Part shown: piece by piece, positions 37,400-46,923 of the stretch | Layout of the letters: every line of letters starts with the position of its first letter | Numbering within the stretch: position 1 is the stretch's first letter | DNA from: Prosthecodimorpha staleyi | GTDB taxonomy: Bacteria > Pseudomonadota > Alphaproteobacteria > Rhizobiales > Ancalomicrobiaceae | NCBI RefSeq assembly: GCF_018729455.1 | Contig: NZ_JAHHZF010000006.1 | Coordinates: 196,942 to 260,941, forward strand | DNA: 64,000 nt | Direction: 5' to 3' | Notes under the pieces: generated by a model | Told to the model about the DNA's origin: nothing | The model's input: the letters and a program-made list of their open reading frames with translations, nothing else | Database searches by the model: none | Position numbers and translations under genes: made by a program

Positions 37400-38431
37400 C
37401 TATGCGGCGGCGTCGGTTGCCGCCTCGACGGCGTCCGCAGCCGACGTCGCGGCCTGCGGCTCGGGACGGCGCACCAGCGCGAGCGCGTCCAGGATCAGGC
37501 GCGGATCGGCGCCCGGCTTGACCGATTCGACCGTCAACAGCCGGCGCCAGGCGCGGGCGCCCGGCCAGCCGTTGAAGAGCCCGAGCATGTGCCGGGTGAC
37601 GTTCGACAGGCGGAACCCGCGCGCCACCACGCTCTCCGCATAGGGCACCATCCGCTCGGCCACCGCGAAGGGATCGGCGTCCGGACCGTCCTCGCCGAAG
37701 ACGCGCCGGTCGACGGCGGCGAGCAGCCGCGGGTGCTCGTAGGCGGCGCGGCCGAGCATGACGCCGTCGACCCGGGCGAGTGCCGCCGTGGCTTGGTCGA
37801 GATCGCCGAGCCCGCCATTGAGGACGATCGGCAGGTCCGGCCGATCCGCCTTCAGCCGGTAGACCAGCGGATAGTCGAGCGGCGGCACCGTCCGGTTCTC
37901 CTTCGGCGACAGGCCGTCGAGCCAGGCCTTGCGCGCATGGACCACGACCAGATCGGCCCCGGCCGCCGCGACCGCATCGACGAAGCCCGGCAACGACTCC
38001 TCCGGGTCCTGATGGTCGATGCCGATCCGGCATTTCACCGTCACCGGCACGCCGACCGCCGCCTTCATGGCCGCGACCGCGTCGGCGACCACCGCCGGCT
38101 CGGCCATCAGGCAGGCGCCGAAGCGTCCGGACTGGACCCGGTCCGACGGGCAGCCGCAATTCAGGTTGATCTCGTCATAGCCCCAGTCCGCCCCGATCCG
38201 CGCCGCCGCCGCCAGATCGCTCGGCTCCGACCCGCCGAGTTGCAGCGCGACCGGATGCTCCGCCGGCGAGAAGCCGAGCAGCTTCTCCCGATCGCCATGC
38301 AGGATCGCCCCCGTCGTCACCATCTCGGTATAGAGCAACGCCCGCCCCGACAGCAGCCGATGGAAGACCCGGCAATGGCGGTCGGTCCAATCCATCATCG
38401 GGGCGACGGAGAAGCGGGAGTTCGGCGACAT
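37400..38431 (-). CDS. dusA: tRNA-dihydrouridine(20/20a) synthase DusA
   Basis: 343 residues, FMN-dependent reduction of uridine in tRNA D-loops. FMN-barrel start FSVAPMMDWTDRHCRVF, catalytic Cys94 in NLNCGCPSDRV, and HARKAWLDGLSPKENR typical of DusA rather than DusB/C. Extra Ala-rich C-terminus of about 20 residues. The open frame runs upstream to 38752, but ATG 38431 matches the family start. Confidence 0.95.
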   Translation of the reverse strand: MSPNSRFSVAPMMDWTDRHCRVFHRLLSGRALLYTEMVTTGAILHGDREKLLGFSPAEHPVALQLGGSEPSDLAAAARIGADWGYDEINLNCGCPSDRVQSGRFGACLMAEPAVVADAVAAMKAAVGVPVTVKCRIGIDHQDPEESLPGFVDAVAAAGADLVVVHARKAWLDGLSPKENRTVPPLDYPLVYRLKADRPDLPIVLNGGLGDLDQATAALARVDGVMLGRAAYEHPRLLAAVDRRVFGEDGPDADPFAVAERMVPYAESVVARGFRLSNVTRHMLGLFNGWPGARAWRRLLTVESVKPGADPRLILDALALVRRPEPQAATSAADAVEAATDAAA

Positions 38432-38956
38432 AGGGCGGGTCTTGCTGGCACGCGGTCGGGATTGGGCGGATGGGCGGCGCCACCGGCGCCGCGCCGGAGC
38501 GGAGCGCGAGGTGGCGTGGTCCCGGCTTCGACGGCTGCATAGCATGGAAGTCCGGGTCGACACAGCCTGCGACCGTCCGCCGAACGATCGCACCGGGCCG
38601 GGCATCGGGAATCGCGCCCAACGGCGCCCTCCCCGCCCGCCCCCGCCGCGGCAGCCCCGCCCCGGCAGATCCACGCCGGTCGCCACCGCGCCATGAGCAC
38701 AGCGCATCGGAGCTTCTAGGAAATGGCCGGTTGACCGGACATCGCACTGCACCTACGAGCATGGTGCAGCGCAGCGTAGCGAGCGATGGAGAACCTTCGA
38801 AAAGGCACCCCGACAGGGGACTTGCAGCGCTGCCGCCCGGACCGGATCGCCGCGCGGGCCGGATCGGGCGAAGCGGCCGGACCTTGTGCGCCCGGCCGGG
38901 ACGCCATGCATCCGGCTCATGCGTGCCGGCAACACGAAATCCATCAGGGATCTCCC
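38432..38956. other. 525-bp intergenic region, no gene seen
   Basis: Divergent space between dusA and purU. GC-rich with several open frames that look like shadows. I searched by eye for glycine, ZTP and THF riboswitch cores upstream of purU and found none. Confidence 0.5.
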
Positions 38957-39808
38957 ATGTCCTCCGCTTTCGTCCTTTCGCTCTCCTGCGACGACCGCCC
39001 CGGCATCGTTGCCGCCGTGACCACGGAACTGGCCGGACTCGGCGCCAACATCGTGGAATCGAGCCAGTTCCTCGACAGCCCGTCGAACCGCTTCTTCATG
39101 CGCATCGCCTTCGACACACGCGGCGAGACGAGCAAGGACTCGCTCGAGCGCGCCCTGAAACCGGCGATCGACCGCTTCTCGATCAAGTCGTCGATCATGG
39201 ACCGGGCCCGCCGGCCGCGTCTGATCGTGATGGTGTCGAAGTTCGACCACGCCATGCTGCATCTGCTCTACCAGATCCGGGTCGGCTGGCTGCATGCCGA
39301 CGTCGCCGCGATCGTGTCGAACCACGAGGACAGCCGCCGCACGGCGGAGCTCGAAGGCATCCCGTTCCATTGCTGGAAGGTCGACAAGGCCAATAAGGCC
39401 GAACAGGAGGAGCGTCTGCTGCAGCTCGTGCAGGAGACCGATGCCGATCTCGTCGTGCTGGCGCGCTACATGCAGGTGCTTTCGGACACCCTGTCCCGCC
39501 GGCTGTTCGGCAAGGTGATCAACATCCACCATTCCTTCCTGCCGAGCTTCAAGGGCGCCAAGCCCTACCACCAGGCCTTCGAGCGCGGCGTGAAGCTGAT
39601 CGGCGCGACGGCCCACTATGTGACGGCCGATCTCGACGAGGGTCCGATCATCGAACAGGAGACCGAACGCGTCACCCATGCGATGAGCGCGGAGGATTTC
39701 GTCGCCACCGGCCGCGACATCGAGAGCCGGGTGCTCGCCCGTGCGGTCAAGCGCCACGTGGAAGGCCGCGTCATGCTGAACGGCCACAAGACGGTCGTGT
39801 TCGCCTGA
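38957..39808 (+). CDS. purU: formyltetrahydrofolate deformylase PurU
   Basis: 283 residues. N-terminal ACT domain (SCDDRPGIVAAVTTEL) and a formyltransferase-fold hydrolase domain with the catalytic HHSFLPSFKGAKPYHQA and late ADLDEGPIIEQE. Hydrolyses 10-formyl-THF to formate and THF, balancing one-carbon and glycine pools. The ACT domain typically gives methionine/glycine control. GGGATCTCCC precedes the ATG. Confidence 0.96.
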   Translation: MSSAFVLSLSCDDRPGIVAAVTTELAGLGANIVESSQFLDSPSNRFFMRIAFDTRGETSKDSLERALKPAIDRFSIKSSIMDRARRPRLIVMVSKFDHAMLHLLYQIRVGWLHADVAAIVSNHEDSRRTAELEGIPFHCWKVDKANKAEQEERLLQLVQETDADLVVLARYMQVLSDTLSRRLFGKVINIHHSFLPSFKGAKPYHQAFERGVKLIGATAHYVTADLDEGPIIEQETERVTHAMSAEDFVATGRDIESRVLARAVKRHVEGRVMLNGHKTVVFA

Positions 39809-39902
39809 CCGAACGGCGCGAGGCGGGCGGTGCCGCGGCGACCGCCTGCTTGCCGCTTCGCCTCGCGGCCTCCCGCCGAAGACGGTCCGGGGGACCGGCC
39901 GG

Positions 39903-40217
39903 TCAGGCCGCGATCCGGTCAGCCGGCACGTGGGTCTGGCAGTTCTTCGGGCAGACCCGGGCGCAGGCGCCGCAGCCGACACAGGCGCCGGCATTGTCGA
40001 CGATCATGATCATGCGGTTGAGTTCGCCGTCGAAATCCTCGTCCTCGCCCTCCTCGACGCGGCCGAGCACCTGGCCGGCCTCGTCGACGCCGTGCAGATG
40101 CATCACGTCGCGCGAGCAGACCTTGTAGCAGCGGCCGCAGCCGATGCAGGTGGCCGCGTCGATCCGGGTCAGATATTCGGGCATCCAGGCGCTGCCGTCG
40201 CGGGTCGTATAGGCCAT
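39903..40217 (-). CDS. fdxB: nif-specific ferredoxin III
   Basis: 104 residues with two 4Fe-4S sites: CIGCGRCYKVC plus a distal Cys, and CVGCGACARVCPKNC. The wide spacing (about 45 residues with an acidic linker GEDEDFDGE) is the hallmark of nif ferredoxin III (FdxB). Likely an electron donor in FeMo-cofactor synthesis or to nitrogenase. TGATG overlap with the preceding small gene shows coupling. Last gene of the nif cluster in this window. Confidence 0.95.
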   Translation of the reverse strand: MAYTTRDGSAWMPEYLTRIDAATCIGCGRCYKVCSRDVMHLHGVDEAGQVLGRVEEGEDEDFDGELNRMIMIVDNAGACVGCGACARVCPKNCQTHVPADRIAA

Positions 40218-40417
40218 CACGCGGTCTCCCGGGCCTTGAGCGAGGCGCGCGCCGCCTCCAGGGCCGCAAAGGCGTCGTGGGCCGCCTGGGCGACGCTCAT
40301 GATCTGCGTCCAGTTGACGGGAAGGTCCTCGGACAGGTCGTGCAGGTTCATCTTTGCATTGATGGCCTTGGCGGAGAGCTTCTTGATCTCCGCCTTCAGC
40401 GCTTCGACATCGGACAT
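40217..40417 (-). CDS. CCE_0567-family nif-associated metalloprotein
   Basis: 66-residue helical hairpin protein: EALKAEIKKLSAKAINAKMN, NLHDLSEDLPVNW, then a second helix. Members bind metal and occur beside nifX and ferredoxin genes. GGGAGA is 5 bases before the ATG; its stop overlaps fdxB (TGATG). Unusually it is separated from the upstream nif genes by about 700 bases of repeats. Confidence 0.9.
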   Translation of the reverse strand: MSDVEALKAEIKKLSAKAINAKMNLHDLSEDLPVNWTQIMSVAQAAHDAFAALEAARASLKARETA

Positions 40418-40517
40418 CGGCTTCTCCCTTGGCTCTGTTGGCTGGGTCATGACGTTCACATTCGCCCCGGTTCAACCCGGTGCGGTTCAGGCGATCGGCC
40501 GGCCTGGCTTGTGGAGG

Positions 40518-41025
40518 CCTCGGCACATCCCTCTCGGGCTCCCGAGACCCCAACGCATTCTCGTGAGACCACCCGATCTCACGACGCATCCCCGGACAAG
40601 GCCCGCCAGGGCCGCCGATCCGGGGCCCAATCGCCCCTCTGCGGCGTCAAGATCCACATGTCGCGCAAAGACTTGCGGCAAGTTGGCGAGCGAGTGGGTC
40701 CCGGCTCTCCGCTGGCGCTCCGGCCGGGAATGCGCCGGGGGATCCGCGCACCCCACGCGGGTTTCGCGAAGCCTCGGCACACCCCAGGCGCTTTCGCGAT
40801 ACCTCGAAGCCTCCCGGTTAGGCCTCGCGATCTCACGACGCATCCCCGGACAAGGCCCGCCAGGGCCGCCGATCCGGGGCCCAATCGCCCCCCGGCTGCG
40901 TCAAGATCCGCATGTCACGCAAAGGCTTGCGGCAGGTTGGCGCGCGAGTGGGTCCCGGCTCTCCGCTGGCGCTCCGGCCGGGAATGCGCCGTGGGATCCG
41001 CGATTTGCCCGGGCGCCGGGTATGC
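40518..41025. repeat. 254-bp direct duplication with REP-like palindrome inside nif cluster
   Basis: Two tandem copies at a constant offset of 254 bases (about 40518-40771 and 40772-41025). The stretch 40574-40748 matches 40828-41002 almost base for base; the 5' parts are more diverged and the match ends at 41002. Each copy has a nested palindrome, CCCCGGA...TCCGGGG enclosing GGCCC-GCCA-GGGCC. Frames through it look non-coding. It fills most of the 704-base gap between DUF269 and the CCE_0567 gene. Confidence 0.9.
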
Positions 41026-41056
41026 GCCCGGGGATCCGCGATTTGCCCGGGCGCCG
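40993..41056. repeat. 26-bp direct repeat, 38-bp period
   Basis: GGGATCCGCGATTTGCCCGG plus six more identical bases occur at 40993-41018 and 41031-41056, separated by 12 bases. Lies at the right edge of the 254-bp duplication. Confidence 0.9.
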
Positions 41057-41121
41057 CGAAGACGCCGGGGCACCCGCGGCTTCCCCGAGGGCCGGGTCAT
41101 CTGGATGCAGCCGCTCTCCCC

Positions 41122-41586
41122 TCACGCGTCGGCGAGGTCGGGGTGCTTCTCGATCCAGCCGGCGGCATCGGCGACCAGCTTGTCGCCGGCCTCGCCGAGC
41201 TTCTCGATCGTCTCGAAGCCGAAGCGGTGCACGTCGCGCAGGGTGCGGGTCAGGACGACCAGCCGGCCACAGGTCAGCAGCACGCGGCCGAAGCCCTCGT
41301 GGCTCATCTTCATCATCGGCGAGGCGATGCGGCCGGTGACGCGCTCGATGTCGATGCCGACGGCCGCATAGAATTTCTCCAGCCGCCAGAGAACGTCCGG
41401 ATCGGGATCGCCGATGATCGGGATCTCGCGGCGCTGCTCCTTGGTGACGATGAAGTCGGTCAGGAGATCCGCATCGGCGCGGCCCTCCCAGGTGCCGTAG
41501 CTGTCCTCGGCGCGCATCAGGCGCACGAGCGCACGCACGAAGGGCGAGGCGAGCCCGGCGGGCTTGTCGAGAAGATCGGTGCTCAT
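41122..41586 (-). CDS. NifX-associated protein (DUF269 family)
   Basis: 154 residues, the conserved protein always found behind nifX in diazotrophs: [21 protein letters not shown] start, ITGRIA-like [19 protein letters not shown], and a terminal helical region. Its function in FeMo-cofactor trafficking is suspected, not proven. 40 bases after nifX on the same strand. Confidence 0.95.
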   Translation of the reverse strand: MSTDLLDKPAGLASPFVRALVRLMRAEDSYGTWEGRADADLLTDFIVTKEQRREIPIIGDPDPDVLWRLEKFYAAVGIDIERVTGRIASPMMKMSHEGFGRVLLTCGRLVVLTRTLRDVHRFGFETIEKLGEAGDKLVADAAGWIEKHPDLADA

Positions 41587-41626
41587 CGGGGTCTCCTGAT
41601 CGGATTTGAGGGGCGAGCCGTCCGGC

Positions 41627-42121
41627 TCAATCGTCTTCGAAGCTCGGCTTCGCGGCGCCGAGGCCGGCCTCGGCCAGCACCTTGCGCAGCCAGGGCGGCG
41701 GGGCGCCGTTCAGCATGGTGCGGGTCTTCTCCAGCACCTCCTCGATCGAGGCCGCCTGCGGCACCTTGATCGGGTGGATGCGCGCGGAGACGACCTTGGC
41801 GGCGGAGGGGCCGCCGATCGCCAGGCAGAACAGCAGATGGCAGCCGGTGAGCGCATCGACCTTGGGCGAGATGCGGTCGTCGCCTTCGGTCTTGTGGGCG
41901 CCGGATTCGTCGGAATTGTCGTCGAAGGCGAGCGCCTCGACGAAGCTCCAGCCGTCGCGGGTCACGTCGTAGACGGCGAATTTCGGCGCCGAGCCGAAAT
42001 GGGCGTTGAGCCCCTTCATGTCGCGGGTCGCGATCGCCACGCGCACCGCCCCGGTCGGGCGGTCCGGCGGGGCCGGCGCCTCGTCAGTGCTCACGAGCTG
42101 CAGGCGTCGAACGGCGGTCAT
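41627..42121 (-). CDS. nifX: nitrogen fixation protein NifX
   Basis: 164 residues. Dinitrogenase iron-molybdenum cofactor binding fold: [27 protein letters not shown] (shown here in parts: [15 protein letters not shown]) and [18 protein letters not shown], binding NifB-co or VK-cluster intermediates during cofactor assembly with NifEN. Overlaps the nifN tail by 38 bases. ATG 42121 is 10 bases after GGGAG; an ATG at 42130 is too close. Confidence 0.94.
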   Translation of the reverse strand: MTAVRRLQLVSTDEAPAPPDRPTGAVRVAIATRDMKGLNAHFGSAPKFAVYDVTRDGWSFVEALAFDDNSDESGAHKTEGDDRISPKVDALTGCHLLFCLAIGGPSAAKVVSARIHPIKVPQAASIEEVLEKTRTMLNGAPPPWLRKVLAEAGLGAAKPSFEDD

Positions 42122-43475
42122 GGTCGTCATGCTCCCGGTTGCGGAAGGGATCGAGATCGGCCGGCACCGGCTCGCGCCGCGCCTCCTGGAAGATGTTGGC
42201 GGTGCGAAAGATCAGGTCGCGCAGGCCCTGGTAGCCGACCGACAGCAGGTGCTGGCTGCCGAGCCGGTCGAAAACGGGGAAGCCGACGCGCATCAGCGGC
42301 AGGCCGAGCCGTTCGGCGGCCTGGCGGCCGTGGCTGTGGGTCACGATCAGGTCGGCGCCGTCGGCGAGGCGCTCCAGGTCGCCGAGATCGCCGACCTGGA
42401 CGCTGTCGCACGGGATGGGCTCCAGGATCTTCGAGTGCCCGGTCGTGGTCACCGCCGCGTGGATGTCGGCACCGAGGCCGGTGAAAAAATTCGCCAACGC
42501 GTAGAGATGGTCGGGCTCGGCGGCGATCGCGATGCGCTTGCCGCCGAAGTGGAAATGCCCGTCGAGCAGGGCGTCCTGCGCCTGCGCGCGGCGGCGCCGG
42601 ATGCCGGCCGGGACCGGGCGGCCGGACAGTTCGGACAGCAGCATGACGAAGCGGTCGACCGCCTTCAGTCCGGTCAGGTCGCGGAACAGCGAATAGTCGA
42701 CCCCGGTCAGCTCGGCGAGCCGCGACGCGGGCGCGCGCATATGCTCGCCGATGGCAATGGTGTGGCGCGCGTCGCCGAGGGTGCGGATGTCGTCGATCGG
42801 CGTGCCGCCATAGGTGGTCGGCACCCAGCGCTCCGGCACCGTGCCGTCGAGCGAACCGGAGACATCCGGCAGGATCACCGGATCGAGCCCGAAGGCCTCG
42901 ACCATGGCGCGCAGATGCTCGATGTCGGCGACGGTCAGGTGCCAGCCGGGCAGGATGTTGACCCGGTCGGGCTCGCGCCGGCGGCCGGGCGCGCGGTCGG
43001 CGATGCCGTCGATCATCGCCGTCACCGCCTTGGCCCAGCCCTCCTCGATGGCGCCGTCGAAATCCGGCGTCTGCGCCAGCACCACTTCGGTGCCGGCGAG
43101 GTCCGCCGCCCGGCGCGCCTTGATGGCGGCGAGATCGCCGGCGAAATCCTCGCCGCGGGTCTCGACCAGCGCGGTGGTGCAGACGCCGATCAGCTTCGGC
43201 TTGGTGCGGGATTTCAGGTTGAGGATCGCCTCTTCGAGATGGTCGGCGCCGCCCAGGATGGTGGCGATCTCGTCCATCGCGGTGGTCTGCAGCGGGATGG
43301 TCTCCTTGAAATGCCGGACGAACAGCACGAGCGCGAAGGAGGTGCAGCCCTGACTGCCGTGGAACAGCGGCACCGCACCCTCGACGCCCAGATAGGCGAA
43401 GGCCGCGCCGAGCGGCTGGGACGATTTCAGCGGGTTGACCGCGGCCGCCTTGGCGGGTTGGAGGATCGAAGCCAT
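42084..43475 (-). CDS. nifN: nitrogenase FeMo-cofactor scaffold subunit NifN
   Basis: 463 residues, NifK-like beta subunit of the NifEN scaffold where the iron-molybdenum cofactor is completed. Conserved NPLKSSQPLGAAFAYLGVEG and the cluster Cys in FHGSQGCTSFALV, then CTTALVETRGEDF and LPGWHLTVADIEH. The first residues of NifK are absent as usual for NifN. GAGGAGG is 6 bases before the ATG at 43475, 11 bases after nifE stop. C-terminal tail is rich in charged residues. Confidence 0.97.
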   Translation of the reverse strand: MASILQPAKAAAVNPLKSSQPLGAAFAYLGVEGAVPLFHGSQGCTSFALVLFVRHFKETIPLQTTAMDEIATILGGADHLEEAILNLKSRTKPKLIGVCTTALVETRGEDFAGDLAAIKARRAADLAGTEVVLAQTPDFDGAIEEGWAKAVTAMIDGIADRAPGRRREPDRVNILPGWHLTVADIEHLRAMVEAFGLDPVILPDVSGSLDGTVPERWVPTTYGGTPIDDIRTLGDARHTIAIGEHMRAPASRLAELTGVDYSLFRDLTGLKAVDRFVMLLSELSGRPVPAGIRRRRAQAQDALLDGHFHFGGKRIAIAAEPDHLYALANFFTGLGADIHAAVTTTGHSKILEPIPCDSVQVGDLGDLERLADGADLIVTHSHGRQAAERLGLPLMRVGFPVFDRLGSQHLLSVGYQGLRDLIFRTANIFQEARREPVPADLDPFRNREHDDHDRRSTPAAREH

Positions 43476-43486
43476 CGCGCGCCTCC

Positions 43487-44974
43487 TCAGCATTCGCCCA
43501 TGTCGTCGGCGGTGGTGCCGGCGAACTTGCGACGGGTCAGGGCGATCGCGCCGGTCTCGGTCGGGCCCGACGCCATGGCCGGCGGTCGGCCATCCCCATC
43601 CCAGGGCGCCGGCGCCCGCACGGTCTCCCAGACCGGATTGGCGAGCGCGATATCGATCTGGCGGACCAGCTCGACCATGCCGTCATAGCCCGCATAGGGA
43701 TGGTGGCGCTCCTGGTTGATGTCGAGCCAGGGCATCTTGGCCTTCAGGGCGATGAACTGGGTGCGCCCGCCGGAGAGCATGATGTCGGCCTTGCCGGCGG
43801 CGAGCAGCGCGTAGAGATCGCGCGGCGCCATCGCGTCGAAGGCGTGCTTGTCGTCCTTCAGGAGCTGCTTGATGCGCTCCTTGTCCTCCGGCGTCGACTT
43901 CTTGGTCGAGGTGCCGACGACCTCCAGCCCGACCTCCTGCAGCGCGGCGACCACCGACCAGGACTTGACCCCGCCGGTATTGAGCAGCACCCGCTTGCCC
44001 TCAAGACGCGGCCGGAACGCCGCCAGCCGCCGCCAGACGATCGCCTCCTCCTGCATGATCAGGGCTTCGGTGCGCCCGATCAGCGACGGATCGGCACCGC
44101 GCGCCACCAGGAGACGGGCGAGACTGCGCAGCGCGTCGGAGGTGTCGGAGACGCCGTAGAAGGAGCCCTCGAAGAAGGGAATGCCCCAGCGTTCCTCCAT
44201 CTTGCGGGCGAGGTTGATCAGCGCGGTCGAGCAGACCATCATGGTGGCCCGCGCGGTATGGGCGGCGGCCACGTCGCGATAGCGCGCATCGCCCGGAATG
44301 CAGGCGCGTACCCGGATGCCGAGCCGGTCAAGCAGCGGCTTCACCATCCAGAATTCGCCGGCGAGATTGAATTCGCCGAGGATGTTCACGTCGGTCGGGC
44401 CGACATCGTCCGGCTCGACCGTGCCGATGACATGGTCGAGCAGCGCCTCGCCGGCGAGCTTGTTGCCGAGATTCTTGGAGCCGACGAAGCCCGGCGCGTT
44501 GACCGGGACGACCGGCAGGCCGAAGCGCTCGCCGGCGCGCCGGCAGACCGCCTCGATGTCGTCGCCGATCAGCGCCGTGACGCAAGTCGAGTAGACGAAG
44601 ACGGCCGGCGGCGCGTGCCGCTCGACGATCTCGCGCACCGCGCGGAACAGCTTCTTCTCACCCTGCCCCATCACGATGTCGAGTTCGGTCAGGTCGGTCG
44701 TGAAGGAGCGGCGCCAGAGATCGGAGCCGGACGAGCCGGCGCCGCGATTGTCCCAGCTGTTGCCCTCGCAGGCGAGCGGCCCGTGGATCAGATGGGCCAC
44801 GTCGGTGATCGGCTGCAGCGCGATCTTGGCCCCGTCGAAGGCGCATCCGCCCGCCGCCGCCCCCGGCGTCAGCGGTTTCGAACAGCCCTTCTTCTTCGCC
44901 TTGGCGTCCTTGGCCTGGTTCTTGTCGCAGGCCGGCTCGTTGAAAACGTCCTGAATGCGCGCTTGCAGCGACAT
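43487..44974 (-). CDS. nifE: nitrogenase FeMo-cofactor scaffold subunit NifE
   Basis: 495 residues, NifD-like alpha subunit of NifEN. Cluster-binding cysteines in [27 protein letters not shown] and [12 protein letters not shown]; later [11 protein letters not shown] and [12 protein letters not shown] are family-like. The N-terminal Lys/Cys-rich segment is normal. It has its own sigma-54 promoter 44 bases upstream of the ATG, and 265 bases separate it from nifK. Confidence 0.98.
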   Translation of the reverse strand: MSLQARIQDVFNEPACDKNQAKDAKAKKKGCSKPLTPGAAAGGCAFDGAKIALQPITDVAHLIHGPLACEGNSWDNRGAGSSGSDLWRRSFTTDLTELDIVMGQGEKKLFRAVREIVERHAPPAVFVYSTCVTALIGDDIEAVCRRAGERFGLPVVPVNAPGFVGSKNLGNKLAGEALLDHVIGTVEPDDVGPTDVNILGEFNLAGEFWMVKPLLDRLGIRVRACIPGDARYRDVAAAHTARATMMVCSTALINLARKMEERWGIPFFEGSFYGVSDTSDALRSLARLLVARGADPSLIGRTEALIMQEEAIVWRRLAAFRPRLEGKRVLLNTGGVKSWSVVAALQEVGLEVVGTSTKKSTPEDKERIKQLLKDDKHAFDAMAPRDLYALLAAGKADIMLSGGRTQFIALKAKMPWLDINQERHHPYAGYDGMVELVRQIDIALANPVWETVRAPAPWDGDGRPPAMASGPTETGAIALTRRKFAGTTADDMGEC

Positions 44975-45017
44975 GGCCCGGCCCTCCGCGACGCCGATGG
45001 TCTCGTAAGGGGAGATG

Positions 45018-45033
45018 AGCAAGCCGTGTGCCA
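45018..45033 (-). promoter_or_regulatory. sigma-54 (-24/-12) promoter of nifENX
   Basis: Minus strand reads TGGCAC-ACGGC-TTGCT, an essentially perfect RpoN promoter with the GG/GC spacing correct. It is 44 bases before the nifE start. This implies nifENX and following genes can be transcribed apart from nifHDK. Confidence 0.92.
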
Positions 45034-45105
45034 GGACCATTTCTTCAATATCATTCGATACTTAGTGATTGCTCCCCGGAGCGCGGCCGGGCTACCACAC
45101 GCCAT

Positions 45106-45121
45106 TGTCGCGTTCCCGACG
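45106..45121. promoter_or_regulatory. probable NifA site upstream of nifE
   Basis: TGT-N10-ACG, one base off the NifA consensus TGT-N10-ACA. It is about 73 bases upstream of the -24 element, a usual distance. Confidence 0.6.
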
Positions 45122-45187
45122 CGTGATGTTGGACGATACGTTCGGCGTGCAGGGCCGCGAACGGCGGGCCCACCCCGCGACGTCGAA

Positions 45188-45215
45188 CGGCCGGCCTCCT
45201 GGCGGAGGCCGGCCG
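45188..45215 (-). terminator. strong hairpin after nifK
   Basis: Perfect 12-bp stem CGGCCGGCCTCC / GGAGGCCGGCCG, loop TGGC, 24 bases after the nifK stop. Only a short TTCG follows, so termination may be partial; together with the nifE promoter it separates two units. Confidence 0.7.
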
Positions 45216-45239
45216 CTTGGGTCCGACGTGCTTTGGGGA

Positions 45240-46778
45240 TTACCGCGTCAGGTCGAAGGAATAGTCCGTCTCGCCGGGCACGATGGTGTCGTCGTCGAGC
45301 TTGTCGAAGACCTTGTCGAGGATCGCCGTCAGAACGCGCAGGCCGCCCTGGTAGCCCCAGAGGGGGAAGCGGTGGTGGTGGTGGCGGTCGAAGACCGGGA
45401 AGGTCAGGCGCAGGAGCGGCGTGCCGGTGTCGCGCTCCAGATACTTGCCGTAGGAATTGCCGATCAGCATGTCGACCGGCTCGGTGAACAGCAGAGAGCG
45501 CAGGTGCCAGAGGTCCTTGCCGGCCCAGACCTTGGCGTCGCGGCCGAAGGGCGAGGCGTCGAGCATGGCGCGCATCTCCTCGTCCCACTGCTTGGTGCCG
45601 TTGGTGGCCAGGCAATGGATCGGCTCGCCGCCGGTCTCCATGACGAAGCGGGCCATGGCCTGGACGAAATCGGGATCGCCGTAGATTGCGTATTTCTTGC
45701 CGTGCAGCCAGGACTGGCTGTCCGCCATGGCGTCGACCAGGCGGCCGCGCTCCATACGGATCGCCTCCGGGATCGGCTTGCCGGCGAGCGCGGAGATCTT
45801 CATCAGGAGTTCGTCGGTCGCCTGCACGCCCATCGGATAATGGAACGCGGCGGTCTCCTGGCCCTTGCCGGCGGCATAGTCGAGCGTCTTGCGGGTGTTC
45901 CACTTCTGCAGCGACAGGGTCGCCTTGGCGTTGATCGCCGCCTTCACGTCCTCGATCCTGGTGCCGCCGTCATACATGCGGAACTCGCCGTCGGCGGGCG
46001 TGTCGAACTGGTCGGAGGCGTCGCCGAGGATCGTATAGTCGACGCCGATCAGGTCGAGCAGGCGCTTCAGCTCGCGGTTGTTGCCGACGCAGAAGCCGTC
46101 GAAGCCCGGGATGATGTTGATCGAGGCGCCCGGCTCGCGCGCGGCGTCCTTCCAGAAATGCTCCAGGATACCCTTGACCATGTTGTCGTAGCCGTCGACA
46201 TGGCTGCCGACGAAGGCCGGCGTGTGGGCGAAGGGGACGTCGAAGCTCTGCGGCACCGAGCCCTTGTCCTTGGCGGTCTGGATGAAGGAATGCAGGTCGT
46301 CGCCGATCACCTCGGCCATGCAGGTGGTCGAGACGGCGACCATCTTCGGCCCGTAGAGCGAATAGGTGTTGGCGAGGCCGTCGACCATGTTGTTGAGGCC
46401 GCCGAACACGGCCGCATCCTCGGTCATCGACGAGGAGACCGCGCTGCACGGCTCCTTGAAGTGGCGCGACAGGTGCGAGCGGTAGTAGGCGACGCAGCCC
46501 TGCGAGCCGTGCACGAAGCTCATGGTCTTCTCGAAGCCGGCGGCGGCGAAGACCGCGCCGAGCGGCTGGCAGGCCTTGGCCGGATTGACCACCAGGGCCT
46601 CGCGGGCGAGGTTCTTCTCGCGGTATTCCCAGGTCTTGGTGAACTCGCCCTGCTCGGCGACCTGCGCGTCGGGCACGCCGCATTCGAACATCTTCTTCTT
46701 GTTGGCGAGCATCTCCTTGTATTCGGGCTGCCGGAACAGCGGGGCGTGGTCGAGCACGGTTTCTGCGGATTGCGGCAT
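45240..46778 (-). CDS. nifK: nitrogenase molybdenum-iron protein beta subunit NifK
   Basis: 512 residues. P-cluster cysteines are Cys70 ([12 protein letters not shown]), Cys95 ([13 protein letters not shown]) and Cys153 ([12 protein letters not shown]). Forms the alpha2beta2 dinitrogenase with NifD. The start ([17 protein letters not shown]) is canonical, with GAGGTGATCACC upstream. Full length, no frameshift. Confidence 0.99.
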   Translation of the reverse strand: MPQSAETVLDHAPLFRQPEYKEMLANKKKMFECGVPDAQVAEQGEFTKTWEYREKNLAREALVVNPAKACQPLGAVFAAAGFEKTMSFVHGSQGCVAYYRSHLSRHFKEPCSAVSSSMTEDAAVFGGLNNMVDGLANTYSLYGPKMVAVSTTCMAEVIGDDLHSFIQTAKDKGSVPQSFDVPFAHTPAFVGSHVDGYDNMVKGILEHFWKDAAREPGASINIIPGFDGFCVGNNRELKRLLDLIGVDYTILGDASDQFDTPADGEFRMYDGGTRIEDVKAAINAKATLSLQKWNTRKTLDYAAGKGQETAAFHYPMGVQATDELLMKISALAGKPIPEAIRMERGRLVDAMADSQSWLHGKKYAIYGDPDFVQAMARFVMETGGEPIHCLATNGTKQWDEEMRAMLDASPFGRDAKVWAGKDLWHLRSLLFTEPVDMLIGNSYGKYLERDTGTPLLRLTFPVFDRHHHHRFPLWGYQGGLRVLTAILDKVFDKLDDDTIVPGETDYSFDLTR

Positions 46779-46923
46779 GGTGATCACCTCGGGTCGCCCG
46801 GGCCGCGCCATACGGCGGCACTGTCGGGTGGGTGAAAGGGGGCGCGACAGGCGCGCGGGGTCGGCCCTCGCGGGCGGACCCGCGAGGCTTGTCGGTTAGC
46901 TGGAGGCGTTGCCGGACGGCGGG

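Noticed and set aside
38700-38956. Possible riboswitch upstream of purU
   Set aside because: The GGAGAACC-containing stretch lacks the conserved cores of glycine, ZTP or THF riboswitches.
40487-40884. Open frames of about 100-118 residues across the nif-cluster repeats
   Set aside because: They follow the repeat sequence in several frames, have Arg/Pro/Gly-rich composition and no ribosome sites; best read as non-coding repeats.
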